Positions 35,642-49,624 of a stretch of 64,000 bases of DNA are shown here, piece by piece. The position numbers and the translations under genes are program-made. Each line of letters starts with the position of its first letter. Position 1 is the first letter of the stretch. The DNA comes from Antennarius striatus (taxonomy: Eukaryota > Chordata > Actinopteri > Lophiiformes > Antennariidae). The stretch is taken from NCBI RefSeq assembly GCF_040054535.1, contig NC_090789.1:6428697-6492696 (forward strand), written 5' to 3'. Under the pieces are notes generated by a model. It was given only the letters and a program-made list of their open reading frames with translations, ran no database searches and was not told where the DNA came from.

Positions 35642-37754
35642 GAATTTAATATTTTTTTACTTTGACAAATTCACTTGATCTCTAGATTGATACCTGAAAA
35701 TGGTGTCAATCCTGTCATATAAGTTTTTATTTAAAAAATATTCAATTGTTTTTTTACTTAGACAATCAAGAAACTAGAGGTGAAAATAACTACTCAACAA
35801 GAAACAATGGTTTAATATTTTATCTATGATGGCATAAAAATAGATGCTCCCTGGTCAGTTAAGTACTAGCGTGTTATTGAGCCAGACAGGAATATAATTG
35901 TCTGAAATGAACATGGCTGTATTCTTCACCTCTAACTGAATACTATTGATGCCTCCTGATATCTCCCTGGTCCTTATTAAGAATAATTTCTCCAGAGAAT
36001 GGAGCAATGAGTGAGTCAGATGATGGAGGAGAATAAATGGAGAGAAATACTCACCGGAGGACAGATCAAAGTGCTCCTGACAATTAGCAGAACAAAAAGT
36101 GTTTTAATTGCCACACTTAAGATTGCTTTGAATTACAGTTCAAAGAAATCTGTAGACCCTATGGCGATCTTAATATTATCTGGTTTATGACTTTCCATTT
36201 AGGTCCTGAATAGATGGATGTTATGAACTGGACCAAATTTGTTACCAAATCCCTGGTCGAATGCACAACTATTCCAACAAGTTCCATAAAATCCACTGAG
36301 TGGTTTTTATGTAAGCCATCCTGTGAACAGACAGATGCAAACGCATCCTTGTTGTTTGCAGTAACCGTGTGATGGCACAGTCGAAACATCTGGCTTTAAT
36401 TCCACTGTGGAACAAACCATCCTCATTTGATGTGACAGTAAATGAAATCATTTAATATGAAAAAATTGTGTGTGCTGATCAGAGTCAGTGTGGTCTGAGG
36501 AGATGCACTGTAATGTCATATTACAATTAACAAACAGTCAAATCAGCTCAAATATATTTTTTTATATTCTCTATTTCAGTTATAATAATTTGTTTCAATC
36601 AGCTCAGAACTGAGAAGCTGTTCCAACCCATAATTTGACGATAATATCTGGAAGACTGTCGTGGACAGCTCACAGGGACCTGTGATGTTCTGCAGCATCA
36701 TGCATCCCATACATATAAAGATCCACAGGAAAACACATGACTATGTTTCAGTCACTTCTTCATCTTTTACAATCTTTTACATTTTAAGTGAAAAAAACAT
36801 TGCAGAGCTGATTGTCTGTCATCTGGTATCACTTTGTTGAACTGCCTCTTCTCATGTTATTGCTCTTGCAGGAATGGCCACCAGTCAATTAAACATAACT
36901 GAAAATTTTAAATAGAAGCGGAGGGACCAGCTTGAGACTGGTATTTGTATTTTAGCTTCATGTCTATTCCATGTTGCTGAATTCCTTCAGGGATTTCCCA
37001 TAAGTCTGACAAAACAAGACCATTACTCAAACTAAAATTAGTTGTCACCCTGTGATCCCTGATTATTCACTCTTCTGCGCGACAATGAGCTTTTTTGCAA
37101 GAATGTGTGTGTCTGTGTGAGTGTCAGCAACCCGACACACCCAAAAGGATCCCACTGAAACGCAGCAAAATTGCCCATTTAAATTAGCCTGAACTTCATA
37201 GCTTCTTCCCCATATTCAATCTGCTCTCTGATTCATGAGTTGACGCTAACTCGCCATTCCTTTGACGACACAGAAGCAGCAGCATTTGCAACTGGATTGA
37301 AATATTGATTCTCTATTTCACTGGTGGCATCCCAGGGTGCTGGGATTGAGTGGCTTTGTTTTCATTCTGGTGATGATGCACACATGACAGATGACCTTTT
37401 AATAATGAAGGTTTTTTTTATTTGAAATTGTATTACTGTCTTCTTAACTGACCTTTGAAGAAATATCGCCTGACTCCAACCTTGTTCTTCTTTGCCGCCG
37501 CCTCTCAGACACTCTTTACCTTCTTAAATTTCTTCACCAACATGATAAGATGTTTAAATATGTGTGGATCGCTGTTGTTCTACCGCAGATCAGGAATTCA
37601 GTTGTGAATTTCAGCGAGCGATTAGATTCTTTTTTTTTTTAAACTTTTCAGTAGTTTGTGGAAACCTACCTGTGATTTCTCATTCAATCTGTGTGTTTAT
37701 TCGGTGATACAAATTTTTTTTTCTGTTTTGATGTTTTATGGTGTATTTTTGCAG
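35642..37754. other. non-coding, nothing recognised
   Basis: No supported feature. Short open frames only. Confidence 0.45.
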
Positions 37755-37882
37755 CATTCAAGCAAAAAGTACCAGTGCCTCTCAGTAAGAGCCGTCTGCC
37801 ACTCAATGGGTGTGACCCCAGTCACTTCCACGCGGCCAGGCTTTGTCCTGCTATGATCGAGTATCACCAGTTCCAACATTAG
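37755..37882 (+). other. exon-like segment, possible terminal coding exon
   Basis: A T-rich tract ending tatttttgcag (to 37754) is a strong 3' splice site. It is followed by an open frame (second codon TTC, phase with one base carried in) that is more GC-rich than its surroundings and stops at TAG, 37880-37882. It encodes FKQKVPVPLSKSRLPLNG and about 22 more residues ending in YHQFQH. I recognise no family and found no partner exon upstream, so this may be chance. Confidence 0.2.
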
Positions 37883-39487
37883 GATGAAATACATTCACAG
37901 AGTTGTGGTATTGGTTCCATTCGTTTTAATGCAGCTTGAAATGATTTGCTGATGTATTTGTTGATAAAGAAATGATTATTTACTTGTTTTAGGTGTGCAA
38001 CAATTTGAAGCAAAATGAGAAAAAGAATCACTGAATTTAATAATAAACTCTATTTTATAAATGTTTCTAATAAAACTGTCAAGGAAAGGCCTTATGAACC
38101 AGCAATAGTGTTTTAAAGTGTAGAACAAATGTACACTGACAGAGAGCGGCTTTGACTTATGGAAAAAGCCTGTATTGTATTGTAAACCATTCAACTTCAT
38201 TGACACAGCATCTGCCTTTTCTGGCTGAGCAGGTTTAATTGTCCGACAAACAGTGTGTGGTCACCGACTGGGGATGCTAAGCTGAACACACTCTCATCTC
38301 CTCTAACTTCACAAAGGTAAATTCAGTCAAGCTCCATGTAGGCCAGTCTACAAAAGCAGCCGTGTTATTCGCTAACAGCGCATAATTCGGCTACACCTGG
38401 TGCAAATGATCATAAATTTTGGCATCATACTGAAACATTTTATTTTGAGTAGTGTCTGAATGCCATCATGCCATGGTAGTGATGAAACATAATTTAGTGC
38501 ACCAACTGGAGCACTTTAAAGTCATAATCTCCACAATGAACACTTTTTGAAGTTACAGATACACCAGTTCATCTTTTACTTCTTCTTTTATTACTCCTTT
38601 TTCCCCTTTTTTTGCTAACTAAAATATAGAAGAGTAAAGATGTAGGGTAGCATGTAATTGAATAATATTTGAGAAATAAATAGGTCATTATTATCATGTT
38701 AATGTATGGTTTAGTTGTTGAAATATTTGCTGAATTCATAACAGCAGAACATGTTGCTGTTAAAAATCAGCACACAGGAAATGTAAAGTGCAGGTTATGA
38801 CTGCTTCCTGAAGTGCGTACAGTATACAGGAACTGTCACTGGCAGTTTCTGACAGAGATGGGTATTATTTTAATACCCAGTTCCCTTGTTGTGTTCCAAA
38901 AAGTACTTGCACCGGTCTGTGCACCCAAGAGCGTATTGATCTCAAAGCTTTGTGTTCAAGGGCCTTTCTGGTACAATGCTACCTTGTAGAAACAAAAGGC
39001 AAACAAACATGTCAAAACAATACCCTAGACTATTTCTACTGTTTAAAGGGCACAAAATTCAAATAATAAAGCAAGCCTGCATAAGCTGCAACATGGAGCA
39101 TATACAGTGTGATCCAAAAGCTTGTACTACCAACCGAAAAAGATTCCTGCTTGGACACTCCATCAGAACTTACCAGAAGAGCAGCTGTTGTATTACAAAA
39201 CCCAGGGTCCAAGTTGTGTGGAAAACATACGTCCTGTAATCCCGACTGCAGGGATTTTCCACACGTAAATGCACACCCGAGTGTCTCTGAGCTTTATTAC
39301 TGTGTCTCCTGGTTACAAAATCAAGGGGAAGGAATCTGAGTAAATGCAAATTCACTTTACTTAATGCAGCAAAGCAGTTGATTGTTTGAGCTCTGTCCTC
39401 ATCTGGAGGAAGTGTTTGATTTTGTTTTATCTTAATGAGGTGTCCTCAAACATTAGTGGAGACACTGAGAGAGTGAGTATCTCAGTA

Positions 39488-39488
<1 letters not shown>
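37883..39488. other. non-coding, nothing recognised
   Basis: AT-rich DNA with unrelated short frames and no identifiable repeat. Confidence 0.45.

Positions 39489-39561
<73 letters not shown>
39489..39561. repeat. (CA)n microsatellite
   Basis: About 36 uninterrupted CA units. Confidence 0.97.
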
Positions 39562-39562
<1 letters not shown>

Positions 39563-40315
39563 CCTGATGCTGCAAAGGCGTGTATGACAGTGCTAGTGTG
39601 CACTAATTAGCTTTTACCCAGCTGTCCACTTGAAGGGGGAAAGCCTGCAGGCCAAGAGAGACAGTTCATCAGAGTGAGTCATAAAACAGCCAGGAGCAGA
39701 TTAGGCTTCTTGTCTTTGATCACACTGGGACAAAAAAAAAAAAACTGTCTTGTTTTAGTCCTGCAGTCTTTAAAAGGTAGTTTCACTTTACTGCAGTAAG
39801 ATATGAGCATTAATGTGTTTCCTGGTTTGCTTATTGTCATAACCTCTTAAAAAGTGCAATGCTGGAAACAATGACTGCAGATACTCATCTGTGCTTTTCC
39901 CAACCAGGCTGGCTCTGTCAAAAACATAAAGTAACATCATAGAATTAAAAGACTGGTTAATAACACCACCACTTACACCACTTACAAGCTTGTCTGACAT
40001 GTCCTGTGCTCCATGTTACTATGCTTGAATAATTCAGCAGCTCGCTACAGCTCTTTTCTATTACACAACATTCATTATGATAATGGTGCATGATGCACAC
40101 AGATCGACATACAACAACCTCTTTAAAAAAGGCTCTAGAATCCATTAAGTCTGAAGAGTCTCATCCTTAAGTCGAAGCTCAAGTGCAAGACAAAAAAAAA
40201 AAGTTGAGTATGGAGTTCTGTTATTTCTGTAACTTTAATGGTAACCATCATGACCTCAAACTGAGAGGCTGGTATGAAAAATCATATTTTCCTCTCTCAA
40301 TAACCACTTACAGTT

Positions 40316-40383
<68 letters not shown>

Positions 40384-40426
40384 GGCTGGCGCACATGTGC
40401 GTAAACACACACACACACACACACAC
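40316..40426. repeat. (GT)n run facing a (CA)n run
   Basis: A GT tract (40316-40381) is followed 22 bases later by a CA tract (40404-40426). The two are complementary, and the spacer itself contains gcacatgtgc, a 10-base palindrome. Confidence 0.93.
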
Positions 40427-43400
40427 GTTGAGTGTACATCTTAAATACATTTTAGAATGAGGTGACTCTACATTCAGCATACCTTTGAAGGGTGTCATGA
40501 CTGACAAAAGCCTCCACTGAATCACTTGCTGCTGTCACACGCCTGGCAGTCCTGGATTATGTGTCATGAATATGACTTCTTCTTTTTTTCTCCTTCCCTT
40601 GGCAAGTAAGAGCAAATCAGAACATGCCTGCCCTGTTGTGAATTCAAATTGAAAGACTTAACACGACAGAACCTGAACTACAATTTTATGCGCTGCCCGT
40701 ATCTCTCATGTCTCTCACGCTTTGGTCAACTGCACTTCTCCTTACAATATGTCACCACACTGCATGCATTTGTCCCGCTGTAATTGAGTATCACCAGGGC
40801 TAAATCTTATATCCCTGGTGTTCTGCATGACAAGCTTTGACAAGTAATTCATAGTTTGCTGAGTAATATCCCTGCCTGGATGTGGCATAATGTCAAACCT
40901 CCCATTCCGTTGTGCTTGTAGAATACTTGGTGCAACCAAAGAGGTCCAGGCCCAGGTATATTTAATGTATTTATGGAAAGGTACGATTGGGTGGGAGCAG
41001 TATTCGTAGAAATGTCCCCCGATGTACCGTTGTGGCAAATGTGCACAACCATGAAGGAACCATTTGACAGCCATAATAAAACTTGTAAACACATTTGACA
41101 CATTTGTCTTTATTGCTGTGACATTTGTCTTCATTTTCTCACAGGATTTGTCTATTATATGGCAATTAAAATAAACCAAGGTGTCAAGATGCATTCTTTA
41201 TCGTACCACATTACTATAAAACTATTGTTACTATCTTAGTCATGTTTCAGATATCATTATCCAAAGATCATATCAATCCCAAGGTTATCCTTAAAATGTC
41301 AATGTCAGATTTTTTTTTCAAGCAGTATTGAGGCCAAAAAGAAAGGCAACAGCGCCACTCAGTTTAGAGCCCATTGTGAACATCTCTAGAACCAGAAGGG
41401 AATAATCTTCCTCACTGTCCCAATGCTGAAGGAACACTCGCCCTGAATGTCGAAGGGTGTGTAATACGACTGATTGACATAATGTGTGATGGGTACAGTG
41501 TGTCCCCTGCTGTCAGTGCACAGAAGATCACATCTCCATCTGACTGTTGGGAATATATGTATTAGACATGACCTTCCTCAGCGTGTCTTTGCTAATAAAT
41601 CTTTGTTGAAAGGGTAATGTTATTTAGACGGACACTTTCTAATTAAAACATGGTGTCCCAAATTCCTCTGACGACACCATCGGTGGGGGGGAAGGCAGGT
41701 AAGACAGAAACAGGTATTTTTATGCGTTACTGCATCGAATGGCAGACCTTCGGTGGGATGCATACATTTCCCTCTTTATAAATCTCTCAGTTTTTTAATC
41801 TTTTTACTTCACTCTGTGGTAAAGTGGTGAAATTGTCAGGATATTTCAGGCTTGTTATTCTGTGAAGACACTGGGGATTACCTGTCCTGGGTCACCTGAG
41901 CACCTTTGAAAATTAGATAATGGAGGAAAAACGAGATTCATTTCCTCAGTCGGTGCAGTGAAGAAATTTCCTTGAGAAGCTTTGCCCAAGAGGATGATGC
42001 TTTCAGTTGGCTTCCGTTGGTTTGGCAAATCATGTCATCTGTGATCCCCCATCAGGTGCAGTTGTTAAGTGCGTGATCCCCAGTAGTTCTGTCGTCATAG
42101 AAAAATCTTACGTAACCAGTCTGTAAATTCATATTCCAAGTCTTTTAGAAAGACTATGAAAGCTGGGAGAGACAGTCAAGAAGGAAACAGAAATGACATG
42201 AACGCAATAAAGGGAAAACACAATACATGATGACACTAGAACTCTACTACAAAGTAACACAAGCACAAACATGACACTCATGACGTCTGATTTGCATCCA
42301 AAAACAACAACTCATAAACTGGTGTTGAGAAATATTATTAGAAAAACTAGGAGTGGGTTTCCAGGGTCAAGGAATTGGGGGTGGCGTTACTTAATATGCC
42401 ATCGTCATGATGACATCATGAATACTACGATATCACAGCAGCCAAAGGTATTTGTTTGCTCACTGTTCTTCTTTTTTTTTTTCATGTGGAAAGTATGACT
42501 CAGACTGAATAAGATAGAGAGGATGTTCAGCCCATGAAAAAAAAAAATAGTAGCCATTCAGTTTGACAGAAGGCTTTTAAACAGGCTGGGTGAAAATGAA
42601 ATACATTTTTCTGCATCCAACAATCATCTTCTTCTTGGACATCATTGTACTTCAGAGCATCATTTATTCTCTACTCTCTTCTTTGTGCCTACAATTAAAA
42701 TGCACCAATTTTGCATTTTGAAAGTACTTTGTCTTTGTCTTCTTTCTACCTAGTCTCAAATGACAAAGGAGACTAAATTAAAATTAAACTACAATAACAA
42801 AGGACAAGGCGTTGATCATTTACCACCATTAGCACACTGCTGCTTAAAAGCTATTGTACCCGAATGGACAATCAATGCACTGAAATGATGCAAATCCAAT
42901 CCATTCAGAGTCCCTGAGACCATCTCCATTTTCAGCTCTCAGTGACTCTCATGGAAACCAGACAGATTTAATACGGATCCTGGAGAACCCTCCATTAAAT
43001 CCACAATAATCTCCTTATGCTTGAGTAGCAGTGATTTTCATTCCCAGTTGCTTACGTTTCACTTCGAAGTACGTCTTTATTAACATATTTGTCTGCTGTC
43101 TTGCCTATGTTTTGCTTCATTTGAAAAAATGCAGAAATAAGCGAACATCAGTAAAAAGCTCCTTCAGAAGGTGACCTGTTCTTACTTGCTGTTTTGAAAG
43201 AAAGGTGTCATGCTTGAAGTATAAGGCTGAGAAATCGTTTTGAGAAATAACATGCAACGCTGCTTGTTGGAGAATACCAATCAGGAAGAAACAGCAGGAT
43301 TATTTGAACAAAAGAAGGCATAAGAGGCCAATTCTTTTCTTCCCAAGAAAGCATAAATTCTGTATGTGTTTCGTTTAGAATTTCACCCTCATCTCCCTGA

Positions 43401-44314
43401 GACTCTGCCATCAGCATTCACACAACAGCCTCAGATGTGCAAGCTGAGGGACACAACCGCAGCCTCGGAGAGCTTTCTCCTTAAATAAAGAAGGAAACGG
43501 TAAAGCTAAGGTTAGGCTCTGGTCAGACATGCTATCCAGAGGTTTTGGATGGCGTTAGAAAATGATGATGGATGATGGCTGAGGTTGTTATAGATCCACT
43601 GAGAGAAGGTTGAACAGCTCAATCTGCATTCTTTTCCATATATTACCACCAAAGCTACTGTATCTAATCTTATTTAGTTTTCTCTGCTGGATCATCGTCA
43701 TTCAAATGTGAATAAAATGCTGCTTTGAAGTTAAATCTTGGACCATGCACAAGAATAGGGAATAACAACCACAAAAATTACAGCCTAGGGTACAAACACA
43801 AAACAACATGAGTCAATTACAGCTATTAGACACTGCATATATGGTACATTTGACAATAAAGTTGATTATGACTATAACTAATAAACTGGATTTCTGTTGC
43901 TCAAATGGAGAGACAATGATTTTGTAGTGATTATTGAAATATATGTGGGGTTTCTGCAAATAAGTCAAAATTCTCGATAACCATAAAAAGACTTCTAGCT
44001 GTCCCAGTCAGTGATGATACCTGAGATATACCTCCATAGTTACATTTAAATGTTTAGATCCGGTTCAAGTTTTAGAAAATGATTTACCAGCTGCTCCTTC
44101 ATCATTCCAGCTCAGTGTCATGTGTCAAACAAAGCTGAAAATTTTTCAGAATCGGAATAAATACTTCAACGGTAAAATCATTAGACCTGTTAATGAGCAA
44201 AAGAGTGGGATGGATAGTGGCCAGGAATCCAATACCAAAAGCCATGTTCCAAATCAGGACTCCGTCTGGCGGTGAGGTTTAGGATTTTGGATCAGGTCAG
44301 TAAAAGATCCAGAG
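40427..44314. other. non-coding, nothing firm
   Basis: Includes a 150-codon minus frame (40742-41194) of unrecognised sequence and T- and A-runs near 42470 and 42538. No splice-bounded coding exon or known repeat was recognised. Confidence 0.45.
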
Positions 44315-44465
44315 GTCATGGCGAGGTAGTAGATAGATCTGTCGCCTCCAAACAAAACCCCTCTGGGTTTGATTTCAGTTTGCATATTGTCATGTGGGTC
44401 TTCTGGGGAGTCTGTGGCTTCCTCTCACAGAGAAGACCTTCAGGTAAACTGGCGACCCACCTGAT
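44315..44465 (+). repeat. tRNA-derived SINE-like element, diverged
   Basis: Read rightward: ggcgaggtagtagatagatc and tgtcgcctcc (box A region), ctctgggtttgatttcagtt (box B region), then tgcatattgtcatgtgggtc, a cttcctctcacag word and a final aggtaaactggcgaccc. This is the order of blocks in the common fish repeat also seen at 35505, here without the internal deletion but with many substitutions. Confidence 0.7.
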
Positions 44466-45809
44466 GCTTTGTTGTCAGTTACTGTTAGGCAAGAGAAGCA
44501 CATTATTCAAGGTACACAGCATTTCTTTCTATTTCTGGGAATGCAGTCAATCTTACATTTCTAAATACATTTGCATATATAAATGGAATTTCTAGGTGAT
44601 AGAGCTGTATAAGTCCTCATTGGCGCTCCAGGTACTGTCTGCTTCGTTTCAAGCTAAACCAATACACATGGAGAGTGGGTACTCTGTACTCATTTTTATA
44701 TATGCCTATTGACTTTTGTTATTAGCAGTTTGGTGACTAATTTTATCTACTTTGCTCTCAAAAGTCCAATTTTTGCTCAAAAATGTGTGCATAAATTGTT
44801 AAAATACATTTTGCCAAATTAAACACAAACATATTCACCAACACAAACATGTAAACATAAAAAAATGACATTTTCAGAAATGACCTGGTGAGTTTCAGGA
44901 AAACACCAACACGCTGCAGTGAGAACATGGAGTCCTTGTACGGGATCAACATTAATGGGCGCGCTATGGAGTCACTCAAACCTAATTGAATGTTTTGCAC
45001 ATTTTTACCAAGTGACAAGACCGGAGATGGACCTCCTGATGGTCTGGACCCAGTCTGATGTAGAGTGTGGGAGAGTCTCAGCGTGACTCCACAAGATGAT
45101 TGGTTGTATGACGTGAAGAGGTAATAATAATAGTCAACCACTTGTCGTCTTGGTGATTTCTCTCAGGCAGCAGAACAGACGACAAGCTATGTTTGTTTTA
45201 TTTTTAATCATATGCATTTCTTCATAAATTCAATATAAGCATAGCTTTTCTGCTTTTCTGCCTGAGCCTCCTTCACACATGAGTTGTCACCGGAGCCAGG
45301 CAGCTGTCTGCAGGTCCAGCACACTGCTGCAATTAAGGGAGAAATTACAACCAGTACAACACAGACCACCTGTTGTAAACAGCTACCCCTGCCCACCACC
45401 ATCCCTGTGCCACCCCCACTCCCATGGACAAGTCATGATCTTCCACCAATTAGAGAAACTGGATCCAGATCTGGATTTGGATCCAGATCCAGACCCAATA
45501 ACTGTTTGTTTTTTTAATGTAACTTATTATTGAGGTGCATCAGGTGCCTGTAATTGCATATAATACTATGCAAACATTAAAAAAACAAAACAAAACCCAC
45601 AAACGCCCAAAATAATCATCTGTAAGAGCCACTACTGGTTGGGTCTTCAGACACACTTGTATTATTTGACTCTTAATGAATTAAAAACAGGATTTGCTCC
45701 AGTTTTTTAAGTGCTTGTTAATTGAAAACAACTGTCTGTCAACCAGCAACTCAAACAAGATCTTCAGATCCCCAACGTACTTCTTTTCTCCACATGGGCA
45801 CACGTCTGT
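44466..45809. other. non-coding, nothing recognised
   Basis: A short run of ggatccagatctggatttgg-type palindromic words lies near 45460-45500. Otherwise nothing is supported. Confidence 0.45.
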
Positions 45810-46386
45810 GAACAAAACCAATAACAAGGCAATCGGAGACTACAACATCCTGCGACATCCCTGAATTCAACATTTCACCCTGACCTACACAATATTTGTG
45901 TTTCTGGCTTCCTGAAAATGTTGCTTTTCGTTTTGTGATTATACGTATATCATCAGTTTTCAGGGATGTGTACCTAAAAAGGTATAAGGGTGAAAATTTG
46001 ACCTTGACCTAGTTTTTCAAGGTCAAGGTTGTGATTTTATTTTCATCCCTTTGCCTCCCTGAATATAACACCTTTTTTTCGTCTGTCTATCTCACCCGGT
46101 TCCTTAGATATGTGCAAAATAAAGGAATATTAAAAGAGTAAATATGAGATAACTTATATACATTATTCTAACATAAAAGTTGAAGTTTGACCTTGACCCC
46201 GTTTTCTCAAGGTAAAGGTCATCATCTCATTTTCATCCCCTTTGCCGCCCGACTAATGTGTTTTTTCGTTTCCATCTTTCTATCTGCAACAATTATGAAA
46301 ATATTTGGTGGACGGACGGATGGACAGACAGACGAACACACAAACACTGACAATTACAATACATCACTGCTTTGCGGGATGTAATT
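45810..46386. repeat. unclassified interspersed repeat, copy 2 (core duplicated)
   Basis: Begins near aacaaggcaatcggagacta, as copy 1 does at about 33750. Two versions of the core are present, one at 45990-46110 and one at 46178-46300. It ends in the GGAC/GAAC tetramer string (46309-46345), gacaattacaatacatcac and gggatgtaa. Confidence 0.85.
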
Positions 46387-47157
46387 ATCATATGCATTAT
46401 CTGTGTCTTGGTGGACCATCTGTCTTTAGTCACCTTTCTCTTCAGCTAATCTGTGAAGTTCTGGCATCTTTTAAAACTAATCTTTATGTATGGCTGCTGT
46501 TGTGAGCATCCGAACACATTTACAATTCTAATGCATGCATATAAAGCTTTTATTTCCTCATAGCCGCCTGCTGAGTCTTGAATGACTGAGCAAGACCTTT
46601 AGTAAACACAGCTAAGCTGGGGAGAAGAAACAAGCATGGTCTTCCTCCTGGAATCGTACATCATGCTAAATTTAGAGAAGTCAATCAAAATGAGATTAGA
46701 CATAGTTCACATACCACATGTGGCTTCTTTAAAATACCAATAAAATCATATACCACTATTCCTTTTATTGGTAGTGTTAGCTGATTCAGAATGAGATCAG
46801 AGACGCATCCAGAAGGTTGTGGGCTGATATTGGGTGAGATTTCGCATTTAATAAAAAAAGCTTATTGAGGAATATGTTGCAATAGAAACGAGAAAGACAA
46901 CGACTTAAGTGAAGGAGCTATGAAACCAGTATCAGCCAATGTCATGCTGTATAATGGTCACCACGTATGAAAGCGGGAGTTATATAAGATGCGTTGTGTG
47001 AAAACAACACGACATAATTCTGTGAAAGCGACACATTTCCAGACAGTGTTCAGTTTATAACATACAGCAGGTTGAATCTGATGAGAAACGGTTTCTCCAG
47101 CTTCCTTCCACCACCATAAACAAGCAGCAGAGGCCAACTGGTGACCCTATGACGAAC
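46387..47157. other. non-coding, nothing recognised
   Basis: No supported feature. Confidence 0.45.
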
Positions 47158-47240
47158 TGAATGAATGAATGAATGAATGAATGAATGAATGAATGAATGA
47201 ATGAATGAATGAATGAATGAATGAGTGAATGAGTGAATGA
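47158..47240. repeat. (GAAT)n tetranucleotide repeat
   Basis: About 20 units of TGAA, with GAGT variants in the last part. Confidence 0.96.
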
Positions 47241-49624
47241 TTGACAACATTTTAGACAGACTTGATATATTGGTATGATTCACCAACCTAAATAATTGAT
47301 TACAAAAAGTGGAATGCATAAACAGCAAATCTGGACAACAAAGGCCTTAAAGTTAGTCTTGTTATACATCAACCACTTCACATAGATATTTCATTGTTTT
47401 TCTTATTATTTATCTTTGAACAAAATATAGATGGAAGGAGTTAAGGCAAAAGATGGGAATTACATGAGGAGGTAAACACAGATTACGAAGTGATCATTAC
47501 GGGTTTGTTATTAGAGGCATAATCCTATCCTTCAAACAGAAGAATATGTCAGGGCACTGAGGCATCATCCCTGAAAATGAATCTCTGGCTGCTCTGGTAG
47601 AGATCACAGTGACCAACAGCTCAGACTGTGTTTGGGAAGAATCAGTGACATTTGTTCATCTTTTCAGGAAATGCGTTTCTTTTCAAGAAATTTTGCAAAC
47701 AGCAAATTGAGCAGATATTTATAAACCTAACTCTACAGAGTGCCTAATAAATCAGTAAGCATTAGCTGATGCCTTTTATGTAAAAAAAAAATAATCTTGC
47801 GTTACAGTAGGTGATGCGGTGTCTCCCTCCAGTGGACAGGTTAACGTTTTTAAACTGCGCTTTTGACTAAAAATGACACTCAAACAATGTTTCTAGACCT
47901 TTTTCTAAAAATGTCAAGCAAGGATATAATAATTTAAAAAACTAATCCAGGTTATAAGGGAGCATTAACTATATTTTATGGATTGTATAATCTTTTCTCC
48001 CTGGCAATTCCAGTAGGCTCAACAGAAACACCATGGATAGACATGGTTAAGACAGGAGACAGCTCAGGGATTGTCTTGTGGAGCCTTTTAACCAGAAGAG
48101 GATGCTGCTCTCTCACTCATGAAGGGATTGAAAAAAGTTAGGCATCCAAGTCTGAACCCAAGCATGAAGAATGCACATTTGGAAAAAGTTTGTCTGGCGG
48201 TAACAGATACAAGCAGTTTGAAAAGAAAAAGAGGCCACGCAGTCTGAACATTTTCAGCTCATTCAACCAACAATCCAGTGAATTGATTCAAAACATTTTC
48301 GTTCAGTGACTTTCAAGAACAGAGGCGAGCAAATCTGAATGAATTACACAACGGTCGAGTTTGCTCGTATCTTTTTGTATCTTTCCACCATTCTAATCGT
48401 CTATTTTAGGAGCAGACGTTCATTTTTCCTTGTCTCTCTCGTTCTTTGTCTGCAGCTGGTTAGGGCGGTCCGTGAAGAGGATTGTGGGAGGCGTTTAAAT
48501 GCTTCATGTTTCTAGAATTGCTGCCAGAGGTTCTGGGGGGTGTCTTTAGATTACATTGAAGTGTAATAATAATCAGGTAGAAAACTTTAAAGTTTAGATC
48601 ACTGCAACTTCAGAGAGTGACAGCAGTCTGGTGTTTGTTTAGCGGTGTGTAGGTGAAGCTCCTTACAGAGAGGAAGAGAAAAAACAGCTTGGGCTTTACA
48701 TCTATAGGCAATTTTTCTGCGTGCATGAAATCTCAAGTGAAAATCGGGGATGATATTGTAGTTCAAGGAACATTTTGACAAGATGACAATGCCAGGATCA
48801 CAATATTGATGGTGCACTTGTTTAATTAACCACTGAGTTGATATTGATCCATTAAACTATTGAGATTACAATCCCAAGTAATCCAGTGGCAGTTAGCAGT
48901 AGTACAGTCCACCATCTTCTAATGAAATTTGAAAAAAAAACCCGAAACATAAAGTAGATAGACATCGTACCTAAACTAACATTGGCCCTGATTACTAATA
49001 TATATATATAATATATCATGTATTCATGTTTTCCAGTCTCATTACTTTATTGCAATTTCTGGTGTTCTTTCTGTTTTATAAATAAAAATTCCCTGTGATA
49101 AATAACCAAATATATTGCCTGACAACATGAGTCAGCGTGGGGATCCTCAGTCAGTCGTGCATTTCTTCCTGCATGAGGCTACAACACCTCACCTCTGCTC
49201 TGGGCCTTCAGGTCCTCTGAATGAACCACTTCCATGGACCCAGGCTGGAACACAGCTGGAGTCCACGGGATTACGTCATCCAAAATCCAGCAATGTCATC
49301 TCTAGTAAAAATATCTTTAAAAAATTGCGGACTGTTTTTATAGGAGAAGCATGAAGCAAATCGACAACATATGATCTAGAGGTCAGGTACCAGCATATCG
49401 CTCCTATCTGTCGGCTAAAGTTAAACAAATATTGATATAGCAATTGATCTCACAGATGAGCTTTTAGAAAGGCAAATACAAAAAAGAGGAGGATGGAATT
49501 TAACTGAACCATCTCTGTGCCCTTCATGCATTGCTGTGTAGTCAGCAAGCTGCCATTAAGACGACACACAACCAGGAAGCAGGAGGAGAAGCCCCTTCAT
49601 CCCCGAAAGAACCAAAAGAAAGAC
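47241..49624. other. non-coding, nothing recognised
   Basis: No supported coding exon. A short TA run lies near 49000. Confidence 0.45.

Noticed and set aside
40742-41194. 150-codon minus-strand frame, the longest unexplained one in the gene-poor half
   Set aside because: Sequence composition is not domain-like, and there is no partner exon or promoter. About one such frame is expected by chance in the window.
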